Source: Gammaproteobacteria bacterium 42_54_T18
GTDB taxonomy: Bacteria; Pseudomonadota; Gammaproteobacteria; Pseudomonadales; Ketobacteraceae
DNA: 64,000 nucleotides
NCBI GenBank assembly: GCA_002163245.1
Contig: MAAL01000110.1
Location: 1-64,000 of the forward strand
Direction of reading: 5' to 3'
The position numbers and the translations under genes were made by a program. Each line of letters begins with the position of its first letter. The first letter of the stretch is position 1. A model generated the notes under the pieces. The model worked only from the letters and a program-made list of their open reading frames with translations, ran no database searches and was not told where the DNA came from. Shown in pieces: positions 8,909 to 19,278 of this stretch.

Positions 8909-9583
8909 ATGCAAAACAACCCTTACGCCGCCCCACAAACGGCATCAATACAAAGCAGCGTAGAAGTCAACAAAGTACTTCGTAACACCTATATGCTGCT
9001 ATCCATGACACTAGCATTCAGCGCCGTTACTGCATCTATCGCCATGGCGATGAATATGGGCCACGGTATGGGCTTGGTGTTTACCCTTATCTCATTTGGC
9101 TTATTGTTTGTTGTTCACAAAACAGCAGATTCCTCTAAAGGTATTATTGCGATTTTTGCTTTCACCGGATTACTTGGAGCAAGCATAGGGCCATTGTTAA
9201 ACCACTACCTATCACTTCCTGGTGGGTCAATGATAGTTATGCAGTCTCTTGGAATGACGGCAGTCGCATTCCTCAGCCTATCTGCTTACGCAATATCATC
9301 GAAAAAAGACTTCTCATATATGGGTGGCTTTTTAATGGTCGGGCTGATTGTTGCAATTGTTGCATCCGTCGTTAACATTTTCTTAGGTATTCCGGTATTG
9401 TCACTAGCGATATCAGGCGCGGTTGTCATGATTATGTGTGGATTCATATTGTTTGATACAAGCAGAATCATTAACGGTGGAGAAACCAATTATATTAGAG
9501 CAACGGTTTCTTTGTACCTGAACATTTACAACCTATTCATTAGCCTTCTTCACATAACAGGCGCACTTTCTAACGACGATTAA
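8909..9583 (+). CDS. Bax inhibitor-1/YccA family membrane protein
   Basis: A polytopic inner-membrane protein of 224 residues with about seven hydrophobic segments after a short polar N-terminus. Family-like motifs include GFILFDTSRIINGGETNYI, then the last membrane helix region SLYLNIYNLFISLLHI with its C-terminal acidic end. Relatives include E. coli YccA, a modulator of FtsH, and TMBIM calcium-leak channels; which role applies here cannot be told from sequence. I start at the ATG at 8909, which has a good AGAGGA ribosome-binding site; the frame is open to 8798 but the extra residues are not membrane-protein-like. The gene precedes tusDCBE, as it does in Pseudomonas. Confidence 0.88.
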   Translation: MQNNPYAAPQTASIQSSVEVNKVLRNTYMLLSMTLAFSAVTASIAMAMNMGHGMGLVFTLISFGLLFVVHKTADSSKGIIAIFAFTGLLGASIGPLLNHYLSLPGGSMIVMQSLGMTAVAFLSLSAYAISSKKDFSYMGGFLMVGLIVAIVASVVNIFLGIPVLSLAISGAVVMIMCGFILFDTSRIINGGETNYIRATVSLYLNIYNLFISLLHITGALSNDD

Positions 9584-9595
9584 GCTCATCACCAT

Positions 9596-9636
9596 AAAAA
9601 GCCCCGAATCACTGACGTGATTCGGGGCTTTTTTTT
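9596..9636 (+). terminator. Terminator or attenuator upstream of tusD
   Basis: A perfect 13-base-pair hairpin (AGCCCCGAATCAC with its complement, TGAC loop) is followed by eight T. It ends only about 20 bases before the tusD start codon, which leaves no room for a separate promoter after it. Confidence 0.92.
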
Positions 9637-9656
9637 AGAATAAGTGAAATAGTATA

Positions 9657-10049
9657 ATGAAATTTGCACTACACATCACTTGCGCCCCTTATAGCAAACA
9701 GGGCAATCTGTCAGGGCTTAACTTTGCTAGAGCTGTTATCGAAAAGGGCCACACGCTCACTCGCGTATTTTTCTCCAGCGACGGGGTTCAAACGGGTAGC
9801 CAGCTAACAGTTATTCCGCAAGATGAAATAGATATCGCCACCGCTTGGTCAGAACTTGCAATCGCTAATAACATTGAACTTATACTTTGCATCTCCGCCT
9901 GCCTTAAACGCGGCTTACTTGATCAAGACGAAGCAGAAAGATACGAAAAGCAAGCCTCTAATATCCGTCAACCTTTTATTATTTCTGGGCTTGGCCAGCT
10001 TGCAGAAGCCGCCATCACCAATGATCGCTTAGTTACTTTTGGGGTTTAA
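9657..10049 (+). CDS. tusD: Sulfur-transfer protein TusD
   Basis: A 130-residue DsrE-fold subunit of the TusBCD complex, which passes sulfur from TusA to TusE for 2-thiolation of U34 in Lys, Glu and Gln tRNAs. The N-terminus MKFALHITCAPYS aligns with known TusD, and the sulfur-accepting Cys is most likely the first Cys of LILCISACLKRG, followed by SGLGQLAEA. It is the first gene of tusDCBE, one base from tusC. The thiolase that completes this pathway, mnmA, is elsewhere in the window (32938-34086). Confidence 0.9.
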   Translation: MKFALHITCAPYSKQGNLSGLNFARAVIEKGHTLTRVFFSSDGVQTGSQLTVIPQDEIDIATAWSELAIANNIELILCISACLKRGLLDQDEAERYEKQASNIRQPFIISGLGQLAEAAITNDRLVTFGV

Positions 10050-10050
10050 T

Positions 10051-10422
10051 ATGGAAACAACCAAAATTAAGAACCTATTATTTGTTTTTGACAAACCACC
10101 CCACTCTTCACCAGCAACTAAAGAAGGTTTGGATGCAATACTTACTGCAAGTGCCTTCGGACAAAATGTGACATTACTACTACTCGGAGACGGCATCTTT
10201 CAACTATTAAACAATCAGGATCCGTCACATCTACCCGCAAAAAACACTGCTTCAATATTTCAAGCACTCGATATGTATGGCATCGAAAACATAGTGACGC
10301 CTTGTGAAAACCTTAAAAACAAAGGCCTTTCGCTCTCTGACCTTTCAACTCCGTGCGACATTCTCGACAACACCCAGCTTGCAAAACTGTATGCAATTCA
10401 AGACCAAATACTTTCTTTTTAG
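10051..10422 (+). CDS. tusC: Sulfur-relay protein TusC
   Basis: A DsrF-like subunit of the TusBCD heterohexamer, about 123 residues. Family features are the N-terminal LLFVFDKPPHSS and ASAFGQNVTLLLLGDGIFQLLN, then a late DILDNTQLAKLYAIQDQILSF. It has no catalytic Cys of its own, as usual for TusC. I start at the ATG at 10051, one base after the tusD stop, rather than at an ATG 12 bases upstream inside tusD. Confidence 0.88.
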   Translation: METTKIKNLLFVFDKPPHSSPATKEGLDAILTASAFGQNVTLLLLGDGIFQLLNNQDPSHLPAKNTASIFQALDMYGIENIVTPCENLKNKGLSLSDLSTPCDILDNTQLAKLYAIQDQILSF

Positions 10423-10434
10423 CGACTTTACACA

Positions 10435-10722
10435 ATGACTCTACACATTATCACTCGCTCAGATACGCAATCTCAAAGCATTCATCATTGCCTCTCTTTT
10501 ATCGGTGAAAACGACATCCTTCTTTTTATCGAAGATGGTACTTACTGCATTTTAAACAATGCCTTGAGCAAACAGATGCACGACAAAAACATTCAATGCT
10601 ATTACCTACAAGCTGATCTTGTAGCGAGAGGACTTACCACAACTAACAATACAAAGGTTGTAGATTATAGGGCTTTTGTAACGCTAACAGAAAACCATCA
10701 CCCCAGCCAAACATGGGGCTAA
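10435..10722 (+). CDS. tusB: Sulfur-relay protein TusB
   Basis: A DsrH-like third subunit of TusBCD, 95 residues. MTLHIITRS, the ENDILLFIEDGTYCILN stretch and a late ARGL followed by VDYRAFVTLTENH match the family. It lies between tusC and tusE; the reading frame ends just before the tusE start I chose. Confidence 0.87.
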   Translation: MTLHIITRSDTQSQSIHHCLSFIGENDILLFIEDGTYCILNNALSKQMHDKNIQCYYLQADLVARGLTTTNNTKVVDYRAFVTLTENHHPSQTWG

Positions 10723-10724
10723 AC

Positions 10725-11060
10725 GTGAACAAATTAGAATATGACGGCCGCTCAATTTTATTAGATAAAGAAGGTTACCTTATCTGTCTTTCAGATTGGG
10801 ACCAAAACATTGCCAGTGCCCTAGCCCTGAATGAAGGCATTGCCCTGACGAATGCTCACTGGGAAATCATTTCTTTACTAAGAGACTTTCACGATAAATT
10901 CGAGCATGCTCCAGCCATGCGAATTTTAGTAAAAGCTGTAAAAAAACAACTTGGCGAAGAAAAAGGAAACAGCATCTACCTTTTAAAGCTGTTCCCAGAT
11001 AGCCCTGCAAAAAGAGCCGCAAAAATTGCTGGCCTACCCCGGCCGACCAACTGCCTATAA
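10725..11060 (+). CDS. tusE: Sulfur carrier TusE (DsrC family)
   Basis: The DsrC-family sulfur carrier that accepts persulfide from TusBCD and delivers it to MnmA. About 111 residues, with HWEIISLLRDFHDKF, PAMRILVKAVKKQLG, GNSIYLLKLFP and the active-site penultimate Cys in the C-terminal PTNCL. The second, more upstream Cys of dissimilatory DsrC proteins is missing, which fits a tRNA-thiolation role. I start at the GTG at 10725, where GGGGC is well spaced and the N-terminus MNKLEYDGR fits the family; an ATG at 10713 overlapping tusB is the alternative. Confidence 0.9.
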   Translation: MNKLEYDGRSILLDKEGYLICLSDWDQNIASALALNEGIALTNAHWEIISLLRDFHDKFEHAPAMRILVKAVKKQLGEEKGNSIYLLKLFPDSPAKRAAKIAGLPRPTNCL

Positions 11061-11072
11061 CAAGAGAAACAG

Positions 11073-12080
11073 ATGAAAACGAGCATACCGCCAAGCCACG
11101 AACACCCATTTGCCCAATTTGTTCGAATTCTTGGCAAGGGAAAAAAAGGAAGCCGCTCCCTCTCCCAAGATGAAGCATTCCAAGCAATGAGCATGATAAT
11201 GAATGGCGAGGCTGAAGATGTTCAGCTAGGCGCCTTTCTAATGCTTCTACGTGTAAAAGAAGAGAGCCCTGAAGAGTTAGTTGGTTTCGTGAATGCCGTA
11301 AAAAAATACTGCACCCCTAACATAAAAGGGGTCGACTTCACTCTTGACTGGTCCTCATATGCAGGGAAACGTCGCCACCTTCCTTGGTACCTTCTAGCAG
11401 TCTTTGCGTTAGCCGAAAATGGCGTAGATATATTTATGCACGGTGCAGCTGGCCATACTATTGATCGCATTTACACTGAAGAAGTACTGCGCACTCTTGG
11501 ATTTTCGATATCCACCACCTGGCAAGACGTTATCGCCAGTAAAGAAAATCAAGGTTTCGCATATTACCCACTTCACAACATGTGCCCCAAATTAAGCAAC
11601 ATCATTAATTTGCGGAACACGCTAGGGCTACGCTCACCAGTACATACCTTAGCGCGCCTCATTAACCCTACCGATGCACCTTATATTATCCAGGGCATTT
11701 TCCATCCAGCTTATCAGCCCTCACACCAATCAGCCTCTCTTGCACTGGATTATAAAAACGCCTTAGTAATAAAAGGAGAAGCCGGAGAGATTGAACGAAA
11801 CCCAGATACGCTATGTCACGCGTTATCCGTTTCAAATGGCGAGTTTATCGATGAAACATGGCCAAAAATGTTTGAAAAAAGACACTTAAAAGAAAACGGC
11901 CTGGATATCAGCCAGTTGGCAAGCGTTTGGAATGGCACAAACGACCACGAGTACGGTATAGCTGCTGCAAAAGGCACTATTGCATTAGCGCTCAAATTAA
12001 CTCAAAAAGCATCGACACAAGATGAAGCGCTGGCAATGGCAAGTGAATTTTGGGAAGAGAGAAATAGGAGTTTAATCTAA
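11073..12080 (+). CDS. ybiB: YbiB/TrpD2 family glycosyltransferase-like protein
   Basis: A 335-residue protein of the TrpD2/YbiB family, structurally like anthranilate phosphoribosyltransferase but not a tryptophan enzyme; E. coli YbiB binds nucleic acid and is SOS-linked. Visible here are the helical N-terminal domain with LGAFLMLLRVKEESPEELVG and the phosphoribosyltransferase-like centre MHGAAGHTIDRIYTEEVLR. A late basic GEAGEIERNPDT loop follows. It starts 12 bases after tusE and is probably in the same operon, as in Pseudomonas. No tryptophan biosynthesis gene is nearby, which supports YbiB over TrpD. Confidence 0.82.
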   Translation: MKTSIPPSHEHPFAQFVRILGKGKKGSRSLSQDEAFQAMSMIMNGEAEDVQLGAFLMLLRVKEESPEELVGFVNAVKKYCTPNIKGVDFTLDWSSYAGKRRHLPWYLLAVFALAENGVDIFMHGAAGHTIDRIYTEEVLRTLGFSISTTWQDVIASKENQGFAYYPLHNMCPKLSNIINLRNTLGLRSPVHTLARLINPTDAPYIIQGIFHPAYQPSHQSASLALDYKNALVIKGEAGEIERNPDTLCHALSVSNGEFIDETWPKMFEKRHLKENGLDISQLASVWNGTNDHEYGIAAAKGTIALALKLTQKASTQDEALAMASEFWEERNRSLI

Positions 12081-12087
12081 TACACAA

Positions 12088-12111
12088 CGAGAATGACCCT
12101 GGTCATTCTCG
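12088..12111. terminator. Inverted repeat between ybiB and chemotaxis gene
   Basis: Perfect 11-base arms CGAGAATGACC/GGTCATTCTCG around two bases lie between the convergent ends of ybiB and the chemoreceptor gene. No T-tract follows on either strand, so terminator function is uncertain. Confidence 0.45.
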
Positions 12112-12153
12112 ATCTAACCATACTTTAATCAATTCACACTTTTTAGAATTCAT

Positions 12154-13773
12154 TTAAACTTTAAACTGTGACGCAATAGATCCCAATCGAGTGGATACAC
12201 TCACCAACTGTTGCGTCACATCAGATAGGTGTGCCAAGCCTTCGACCGTATTTTCAGCTGAACTGCGTATTTCATCAACCGAATGCTGTATCGCTGATGA
12301 TGTCTGTTGTTGCTGCTCAGTTGCGGAGGCTATATGCATGTTCATCTGCATAATAGTTTCGACACCATCTGTAATATTTCGTAGCGACTCCCCTGTCTCC
12401 GCTGCTTTTGCGACACTTTCTTTGGCCTTAACCTGCCCCTGATCCATTACAACGGTTATCGTTCGCGCCGTCTTTTGTAGCTGCTCAATAACAGATTGAA
12501 TTTCTTCGGTAGACTCCTGGGTACGAGAAGCCAGGGAACGCACCTCATCAGCAACAACCGCAAACCCCCTGCCCTGCTCACCCGCTCTAGCCGCCTCAAT
12601 TGCTGCATTTAATGCTAACAAATTGGTTTGTGCTGCTATTCCCTGTATCACACCAAGAATACTTCCTACATTTTCCGTATCGGCCTCAAGCTGCTTTATG
12701 GTATTTCCCGCTCTCTCTACCTCCGCGGCCAACTCATCGATCGTACTAACTGTCTCACTAACAATCTTTTGACCCAATTTAGCATTGTCATCTGCTTTTG
12801 ATGCACTATCCGCTGCACTAGAGGCATTAGTTGCATTTTCTGACAAACTATCGAACATTTCACGTATTGAACGCGACATCCCGAGAGTTGACTCCAATTG
12901 AGTAGATGATGCTTTTCCGTTATCAGCCGACAATCGCTCTAGCTCTCTAGATACATCATTTAGTGGCCCCACAGAACTGACAACTTCTCCGATTGTTGCT
13001 TGTAACTTCTCGATGAATTGATTAAACCAGTGAACCAATTTACCCATCTCATCTTTGGCATTATGTTCAATCCTGCGCGTCAGGTCTCCCTCCCCTGATG
13101 CAATTTCCTTCAGGGAAACAACTACCTTTTCAATACTTCCCGTAACCAAAAAAGTCACATAACCTGAGACAACTACAAGTATAGCAATAGTCGCCAGAGA
13201 GATAGCAACCCCCAGCATCAACGCCTGATCTGCACCATCCGTCGACGCTTGGATATTGTCATTAAATGAGCGGAAATTTTTGGCTCTAAACTCGGCAAGC
13301 AAAGCCTGGAGCGTTTTTAGTTGCCCACTCATATCCGCCATTTTTGCACTTAGCTGACTGAAATCGGCGGTACCCTCAATCATACTAACTGACAACCCTT
13401 TTGCTGAGCTAAAATACCCCTCAAACCCGTTACTAATATCGTGAATAGTAGAGCCGTCGTCAGATTCTATTTTTTTGATTTCCTTTAGTAACGTTCGGAT
13501 TTCATCAGCCACGCTATCTGCTGCTCCGATCATATCTCCTTCACCAGCACTTACAGCTGAATTTAATATCTCAGGGATACTCGTCACTTTTACAATAACA
13601 GCATCAGATTTTTCAAGCATTGGGTAATACACCTGCTGCACATTCCCCAACCGGACGCTAGAATCAACATTAGAGCTGTAGCTATAAGCAAGGTTTAGCG
13701 CAAACCCCAATATGCTAACTAAAGGAATCAGTGAGATCTTGTATCTTATTGATAAATTATTAAACCAAAGCAT
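12154..13773 (-). CDS. Methyl-accepting chemotaxis protein
   Basis: A transmembrane chemoreceptor of 539 residues. The first membrane helix is at about 14-32, a periplasmic sensor of roughly 150 residues follows, and the second helix at about 185-210 contains [25 protein letters not shown] domain ([20 protein letters not shown]) comes next, then a cytoplasmic coiled-coil with the highly conserved tip [17 protein letters not shown]. Ligand cannot be inferred; the sensor domain is a four-helix-type sequence without a PAS or Cache motif I recognise. It is monocistronic between cysG and ybiB, with no other che genes nearby. Confidence 0.93.
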   Translation of the reverse strand: MLWFNNLSIRYKISLIPLVSILGFALNLAYSYSSNVDSSVRLGNVQQVYYPMLEKSDAVIVKVTSIPEILNSAVSAGEGDMIGAADSVADEIRTLLKEIKKIESDDGSTIHDISNGFEGYFSSAKGLSVSMIEGTADFSQLSAKMADMSGQLKTLQALLAEFRAKNFRSFNDNIQASTDGADQALMLGVAISLATIAILVVVSGYVTFLVTGSIEKVVVSLKEIASGEGDLTRRIEHNAKDEMGKLVHWFNQFIEKLQATIGEVVSSVGPLNDVSRELERLSADNGKASSTQLESTLGMSRSIREMFDSLSENATNASSAADSASKADDNAKLGQKIVSETVSTIDELAAEVERAGNTIKQLEADTENVGSILGVIQGIAAQTNLLALNAAIEAARAGEQGRGFAVVADEVRSLASRTQESTEEIQSVIEQLQKTARTITVVMDQGQVKAKESVAKAAETGESLRNITDGVETIMQMNMHIASATEQQQQTSSAIQHSVDEIRSSAENTVEGLAHLSDVTQQLVSVSTRLGSIASQFKV

Positions 13774-13867
13774 ATCCGCCCCTTTTGAGCTGTACCTATA
13801 TAAGAATAGCTCAAAAAGGGCGGAAAGGGTTTTTAAGGCGCAATCATTCTATAAACACTGTATCGGA

Positions 13868-15265
13868 CTAGTCATCAGACCCTGGAGAGAACCATTGCAG
13901 CTTTTCCTGGAGTGTTACAACTTCACCAACAATGATCAGGGTAGGTGGGACAACGGGGTTATTTTTCACGATATCCGGCATTGTTGCTAATGTTCCTGTT
14001 AGCACCTTTTGATTACGAGTGGTACCTTGCTGAATAAGAGCAATCGGCATGTCAGGACTTTGCCCGTGATCGATTAATGACGCACATATTTGTGGCAATC
14101 CAACAAGACCCATATAGAAAACAACAGTTTGGCGCCCTTTTGCAAGCATCTCCCAATCCAGGTCACAACTTCCATCTTTAAGATGTCCAGTTACGAAGCG
14201 AACAGATTGCGAAAAATCACGATGCGTCAAAGGGATACCTGCATATGTTGAGCACCCTGATGCCGCCGTTATTCCCGGAACCACCTGAAAATCAATTTGT
14301 TTCTCAGCCAACATATCAATTTCTTCACCGCCCCTACCGAAAATAAAAGGGTCCCCCCCCTTCAAACGGCATACACGTCTACCCTGTAATGCTAAATCTA
14401 CCAGATATTGGTTAATTTGATCTTGCGGAACCGCATGATCATCTCGAGCTTTACCAACATAAATACGCTCTGCATCCCGCCTAACCAAATCTAAAACCTC
14501 GGGGCTTACCAGGCGGTCATACAAAACAACGTCTGCTTGTTGCATTAGTCTCAGCGCTCGAAAAGTCAGAAGATCCGGGTCTCCTGGCCCAGCACCAACC
14601 AAATACACTTCACCCTTTACACAAGGCTCGCTAGTAAGATCATCCAGCTGCGCCTCTAGCATTTTTTGCGCTTCATCTTCTTTTCCGGCAAAAACATACT
14701 CGGCAACAGGGCCCGTCAAAGTTTGCTCCCAGAATTCACGACGCTGATTAATCGTCTCAAACCTTGCTTTAACTTTGTCACGAACAGCGCCAACAAGCTT
14801 AGCCAAACGCCCGTAACTTGCAGGGATTGTAGTTTCCAGCTTTGCTCGAATCAATCGAGCTAATACAGGCGACTGCCCTCCGCTCGATACGGCAACCACT
14901 ACAGGTGAGCGATCTATAATTGCAGGCAGGATGAAGCTACATAATGCTGGGTTGTCTACTACATTTACGGGTAAGCTTCTCTCTTTTGCTTCTTCAGAAA
15001 CTCGACGATTTACCTGCTCATCATTGGTGGCAGCTATCACAATTCTGGCGCCATCTAGATCGCTAGTTTGATACTTGCGTTCAAAGATTTGACCTTCACA
15101 TGAAGCCAAAACAGCTTTAAGTCCGGAAGAAACCTCGCTCGCTACAACATCAATTTTTCCGCCAGCTTTTGCTAATAAACTAGCCTTTCTTGCGGCAATT
15201 TCTCCACCACCAATTACGAGGCATCGCTGACCTCGAATATCAATGAAAACCGGTAGAAAATCCAT
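13868..15265 (-). CDS. cysG: Siroheme synthase CysG
   Basis: A trifunctional enzyme that makes siroheme from uroporphyrinogen III for sulfite and nitrite reductases. The N-terminal Rossmann domain (about 1-200; [14 protein letters not shown]) is the precorrin-2 dehydrogenase/ferrochelatase. The C-terminal part (about 217-460) is the SAM-dependent methyltransferase, with [24 protein letters not shown] and [15 protein letters not shown]. Its 465 residues match the fused enterobacterial and Pseudomonas form. It starts 25 bases after serS and probably closes the lolA-rarA-crcB-serS-cysG run. Confidence 0.96.
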   Translation of the reverse strand: MDFLPVFIDIRGQRCLVIGGGEIAARKASLLAKAGGKIDVVASEVSSGLKAVLASCEGQIFERKYQTSDLDGARIVIAATNDEQVNRRVSEEAKERSLPVNVVDNPALCSFILPAIIDRSPVVVAVSSGGQSPVLARLIRAKLETTIPASYGRLAKLVGAVRDKVKARFETINQRREFWEQTLTGPVAEYVFAGKEDEAQKMLEAQLDDLTSEPCVKGEVYLVGAGPGDPDLLTFRALRLMQQADVVLYDRLVSPEVLDLVRRDAERIYVGKARDDHAVPQDQINQYLVDLALQGRRVCRLKGGDPFIFGRGGEEIDMLAEKQIDFQVVPGITAASGCSTYAGIPLTHRDFSQSVRFVTGHLKDGSCDLDWEMLAKGRQTVVFYMGLVGLPQICASLIDHGQSPDMPIALIQQGTTRNQKVLTGTLATMPDIVKNNPVVPPTLIIVGEVVTLQEKLQWFSPGSDD

Positions 15266-15290
15266 TATTTACTCCAATATCTAGCAACGT

Positions 15291-16604
<1,314 letters not shown>

Positions 16605-16787
16605 TTACTAATCTTGTTTATTGCTCAAGCCCTCAATTAAAGGTATGTCACTTGAACGATATTTCTCTCAATTTATCTATAAATTAATAATGCCATAACA
16701 CTAGTGCTAGTCTGTATGTTAACCAGCATAGGAACCAATGATTATACCCCCATTTAGAAGTAATCGTTATACAACACTAGCCGTATC

Positions 16788-17183
16788 CTATAAGAATTGC
16801 TTCGCCAGCAAACTTCCACCCCAATACGCCAAGAGGCATACAACCACATTGGACGTGACATTAAGTAAGCTCATTAACAATTGACCTTCTTCAAGGAGAC
16901 GCACTGTTTCAAAAGAAAACGTTGAAAATGTAGTAAATGCGCCCATAAAACCGACAAGCACTGCCAACCGTAAATGCTCTCGAAGATCAGTCATTGAGAA
17001 TATAACGACAAAAAATATTCCGAACAAAAAGGAACCCAGCACGTTAACAGTGAAGGTGCCATACGGAAAGCCTGAATGACTATGCTTAATAAGCCAAGAA
17101 GACACAAAAAACCGTAAACTTGCACCAAGCGCCCCACCAATGGCAACCAAAGCAAACTGTAGTATTACGTGCGGGCCTGACAT
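16788..17183 (-). CDS. crcB: Fluoride channel CrcB/Fluc
   Basis: A small membrane protein of 131 residues with four hydrophobic segments that exports fluoride as a dual-topology dimer. Signature sequences are GGALGASLRFF near the N-terminus, the GTFTVNVLGSFLFG helix, and GFMGAFTTFSTFSFE, which contains the phenylalanine/threonine track lining the pore. Located between rarA and serS, as in Pseudomonas. I found no fluoride riboswitch upstream; expression probably follows rarA. Confidence 0.94.
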   Translation of the reverse strand: MSGPHVILQFALVAIGGALGASLRFFVSSWLIKHSHSGFPYGTFTVNVLGSFLFGIFFVVIFSMTDLREHLRLAVLVGFMGAFTTFSTFSFETVRLLEEGQLLMSLLNVTSNVVVCLLAYWGGSLLAKQFL

Positions 17184-17213
17184 AATGAATCCTTAATGTT
17201 CAATATAAGTAGC

Positions 17214-18590
17214 TCAATCTTTTGATTGAGGGTAACGAGACCAATCATTTTGCTGATCTAACTGCTTCAAATATCGCATTTTTTCAGAAATCTTTATCTC
17301 CAAACCACGAGAAGCGGGCTGATACCACTGGGTTGCATGTATCTCTTCAGGTAAATAAGATTCCCCGGCGGCATAGGCATCCGTGTAATCGTGCGCATAC
17401 CTATACTCTCCACCATAACCCTGCTCTTTCATTAACTTGGTAGGGGCATTCCGCAAATGCAGCGGGACGTCATAGCTAGGTGATTGCCTGATCTCTGCTT
17501 TGACCTGATTGAAGGCGACATAAACAGCGTTGCTTTTTGGTGCACAAGCCATATACACAACGGCTTGCGCTATTGCTAACTGCCCCTCAGGGTGTCCCAA
17601 TCGCTCTTGGACATCCCATGCATTTAACGCTATTTCCAACGCTTTCGGGTCAGCATTACCAATATCTTCACTGGCCATACGTACGACTCGTCGAGCAACA
17701 TACAGCGGATCACAACCGCCATCAATCATTCTAACAAACCAATATAACGCCCCGTCTGGTGATGAGCCTCTAACCGCTTTATGCAACGCGGATATCTGCT
17801 CATAAAAAGCATCTCCACCCTTATCAAACTGACGGACATTACCACTTAATGCCTGATCCAAAACTTGTCGGTTCAAGGTAATAGCTACATTTTCGTCATC
17901 TGTAGCATTGTTTACAGGAACATCACTAGAGGCAAGGTCACAAGATACCTCTAACAAATTTAATGCCTTTCGCGCATCACCATCAGCCGCACGAGCAATA
18001 ATACTAAGTGTTTCATCATCAGCAATCACATGTAAATTGCCAAGCCCTCTTTTTCTATCAGAGATAGCACTACGCAATAACGTTACCAAAACATCTTGAG
18101 ATATTGATTTAAGCACGTAAACACGCGCCCTTGAAAGCAAAGCGTTATTTAATTCAAACGATGGGTTCTCGGTTGTTGCTCCGACAAAAACAACGGTACC
18201 GTCTTCTACATAAGGTAGAAACGCGTCTTGCTGAGATTTATTAAAGCGATGAACTTCATCAACAAAAAGAATTGTTTTCTGACCCTGTGCCTTTATTTGC
18301 TTAGCTTCATCAATTGCTGCTCGAATATCCTTAACACCACTTAAGACTGCTGATAATGTAATGAATTTTGCTGATATATAGTTTGCTAACAAACGAGCAA
18401 GTGTTGTCTTACCAACACCTGGAGGTCCCCACAATATCATAGAATGTACTAACCCACTTTCTATAGACTTTCGTAGAGGCTTCCCTTTTCCAAACAAATG
18501 ATCTTGACCAACGTATTCATCTAAACTAGTTGGTCGCAACCGTGCAGCTAAAGGCTGCCATTGTTGTTCATCCCCAAACAAATCGTCCAC
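17214..18590 (-). CDS. rarA: Replication-associated recombination protein RarA
   Basis: An AAA+ ATPase of the RarA/MgsA/WRNIP1 family that acts at stalled replication forks. The 458 residues show Walker A GPPGVGKTTLA, Walker B TILFVDEVHRF, the sensor GATTENPSF, the arginine-finger region LLSRARVY, and the C-terminal tetramerisation domain (MIDGGCDPLYVARRVVRMASEDIG). The start is a GTG placed directly after the lolA stop, with AAGGA overlapping the end of lolA, so the two are translationally close. Confidence 0.95.
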   Translation of the reverse strand: MDDLFGDEQQWQPLAARLRPTSLDEYVGQDHLFGKGKPLRKSIESGLVHSMILWGPPGVGKTTLARLLANYISAKFITLSAVLSGVKDIRAAIDEAKQIKAQGQKTILFVDEVHRFNKSQQDAFLPYVEDGTVVFVGATTENPSFELNNALLSRARVYVLKSISQDVLVTLLRSAISDRKRGLGNLHVIADDETLSIIARAADGDARKALNLLEVSCDLASSDVPVNNATDDENVAITLNRQVLDQALSGNVRQFDKGGDAFYEQISALHKAVRGSSPDGALYWFVRMIDGGCDPLYVARRVVRMASEDIGNADPKALEIALNAWDVQERLGHPEGQLAIAQAVVYMACAPKSNAVYVAFNQVKAEIRQSPSYDVPLHLRNAPTKLMKEQGYGGEYRYAHDYTDAYAAGESYLPEEIHATQWYQPASRGLEIKISEKMRYLKQLDQQNDWSRYPQSKD

Positions 18591-19256
18591 TTAAAAGTCC
18601 TTAATAATATCCACATTAGCAGGGGGATCAAATGTGAAAACATTCTGCTTTATCGCGCTATTAAGCGCAATATTACTAAATTCAATTTTAGTTGTTTGCC
18701 CCAATGCGTCTTCAAGATACATATCCAACAGTTTTCCATTTTTAAAATTAACCCGCAGCAATTCAAACAGCGAATCTTCACCTTTTGGCTTTAGGTCAAA
18801 CCGCCACTCTTTCGTGTCATCATAAAGATAGGCACTTATAGAAAAGCTATCAGCTAACATTGAAGGATCTCCACTTAACAAAAGCGCAGGCGTGTTTCCA
18901 ACATGCTTATCCAACTTTTGCTGCGTAGCCTGTTCTAGATCCTCGTCGTATATCCAAATATATTCACCATTCGCGATAATGCTTTGAGGGTATGGATTAT
19001 TCGTGTCCCAACGAAACTGTCCTGGTTTTTGCACCCACATGGTACCTGTTACGTCTTGAAGTGAGGCCTGCTTTGCGTCTTGCACCCACTGACGAAATGT
19101 AGAATGAATACTTTTGATGGACTTTAGTTGCTTTATGAGCTCTTGCGCTGAAGCCATCTCGCTCAACTGCCCCGCACTGGATACGCCAGAAAAGCCACCA
19201 ACAATCATTGCCGCTAGCAACATCCAAGTCCTTTGCATCCTTTTTATTTTAACCAT
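18591..19256 (-). CDS. lolA: Outer-membrane lipoprotein carrier LolA
   Basis: The periplasmic chaperone that carries lipoproteins from LolCDE to the outer-membrane receptor LolB. It has 221 residues with a signal peptide ending near residue 29 (hydrophobic WMLLAAMIVGGFSGVSSAG). The mature part shows family features FRQWVQDA, GTMWVQKPGQFRWDTNNPYPQ and YIWIYDEDLEQ. The ATG at 19256 has an AGGTAG site at proper spacing. Located between ftsK and rarA, the conserved context for this gene. Confidence 0.95.
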   Translation of the reverse strand: MVKIKRMQRTWMLLAAMIVGGFSGVSSAGQLSEMASAQELIKQLKSIKSIHSTFRQWVQDAKQASLQDVTGTMWVQKPGQFRWDTNNPYPQSIIANGEYIWIYDEDLEQATQQKLDKHVGNTPALLLSGDPSMLADSFSISAYLYDDTKEWRFDLKPKGEDSLFELLRVNFKNGKLLDMYLEDALGQTTKIEFSNIALNSAIKQNVFTFDPPANVDIIKDF

Positions 19257-19278
19257 TAAAATACTACCTGTTTATTGT

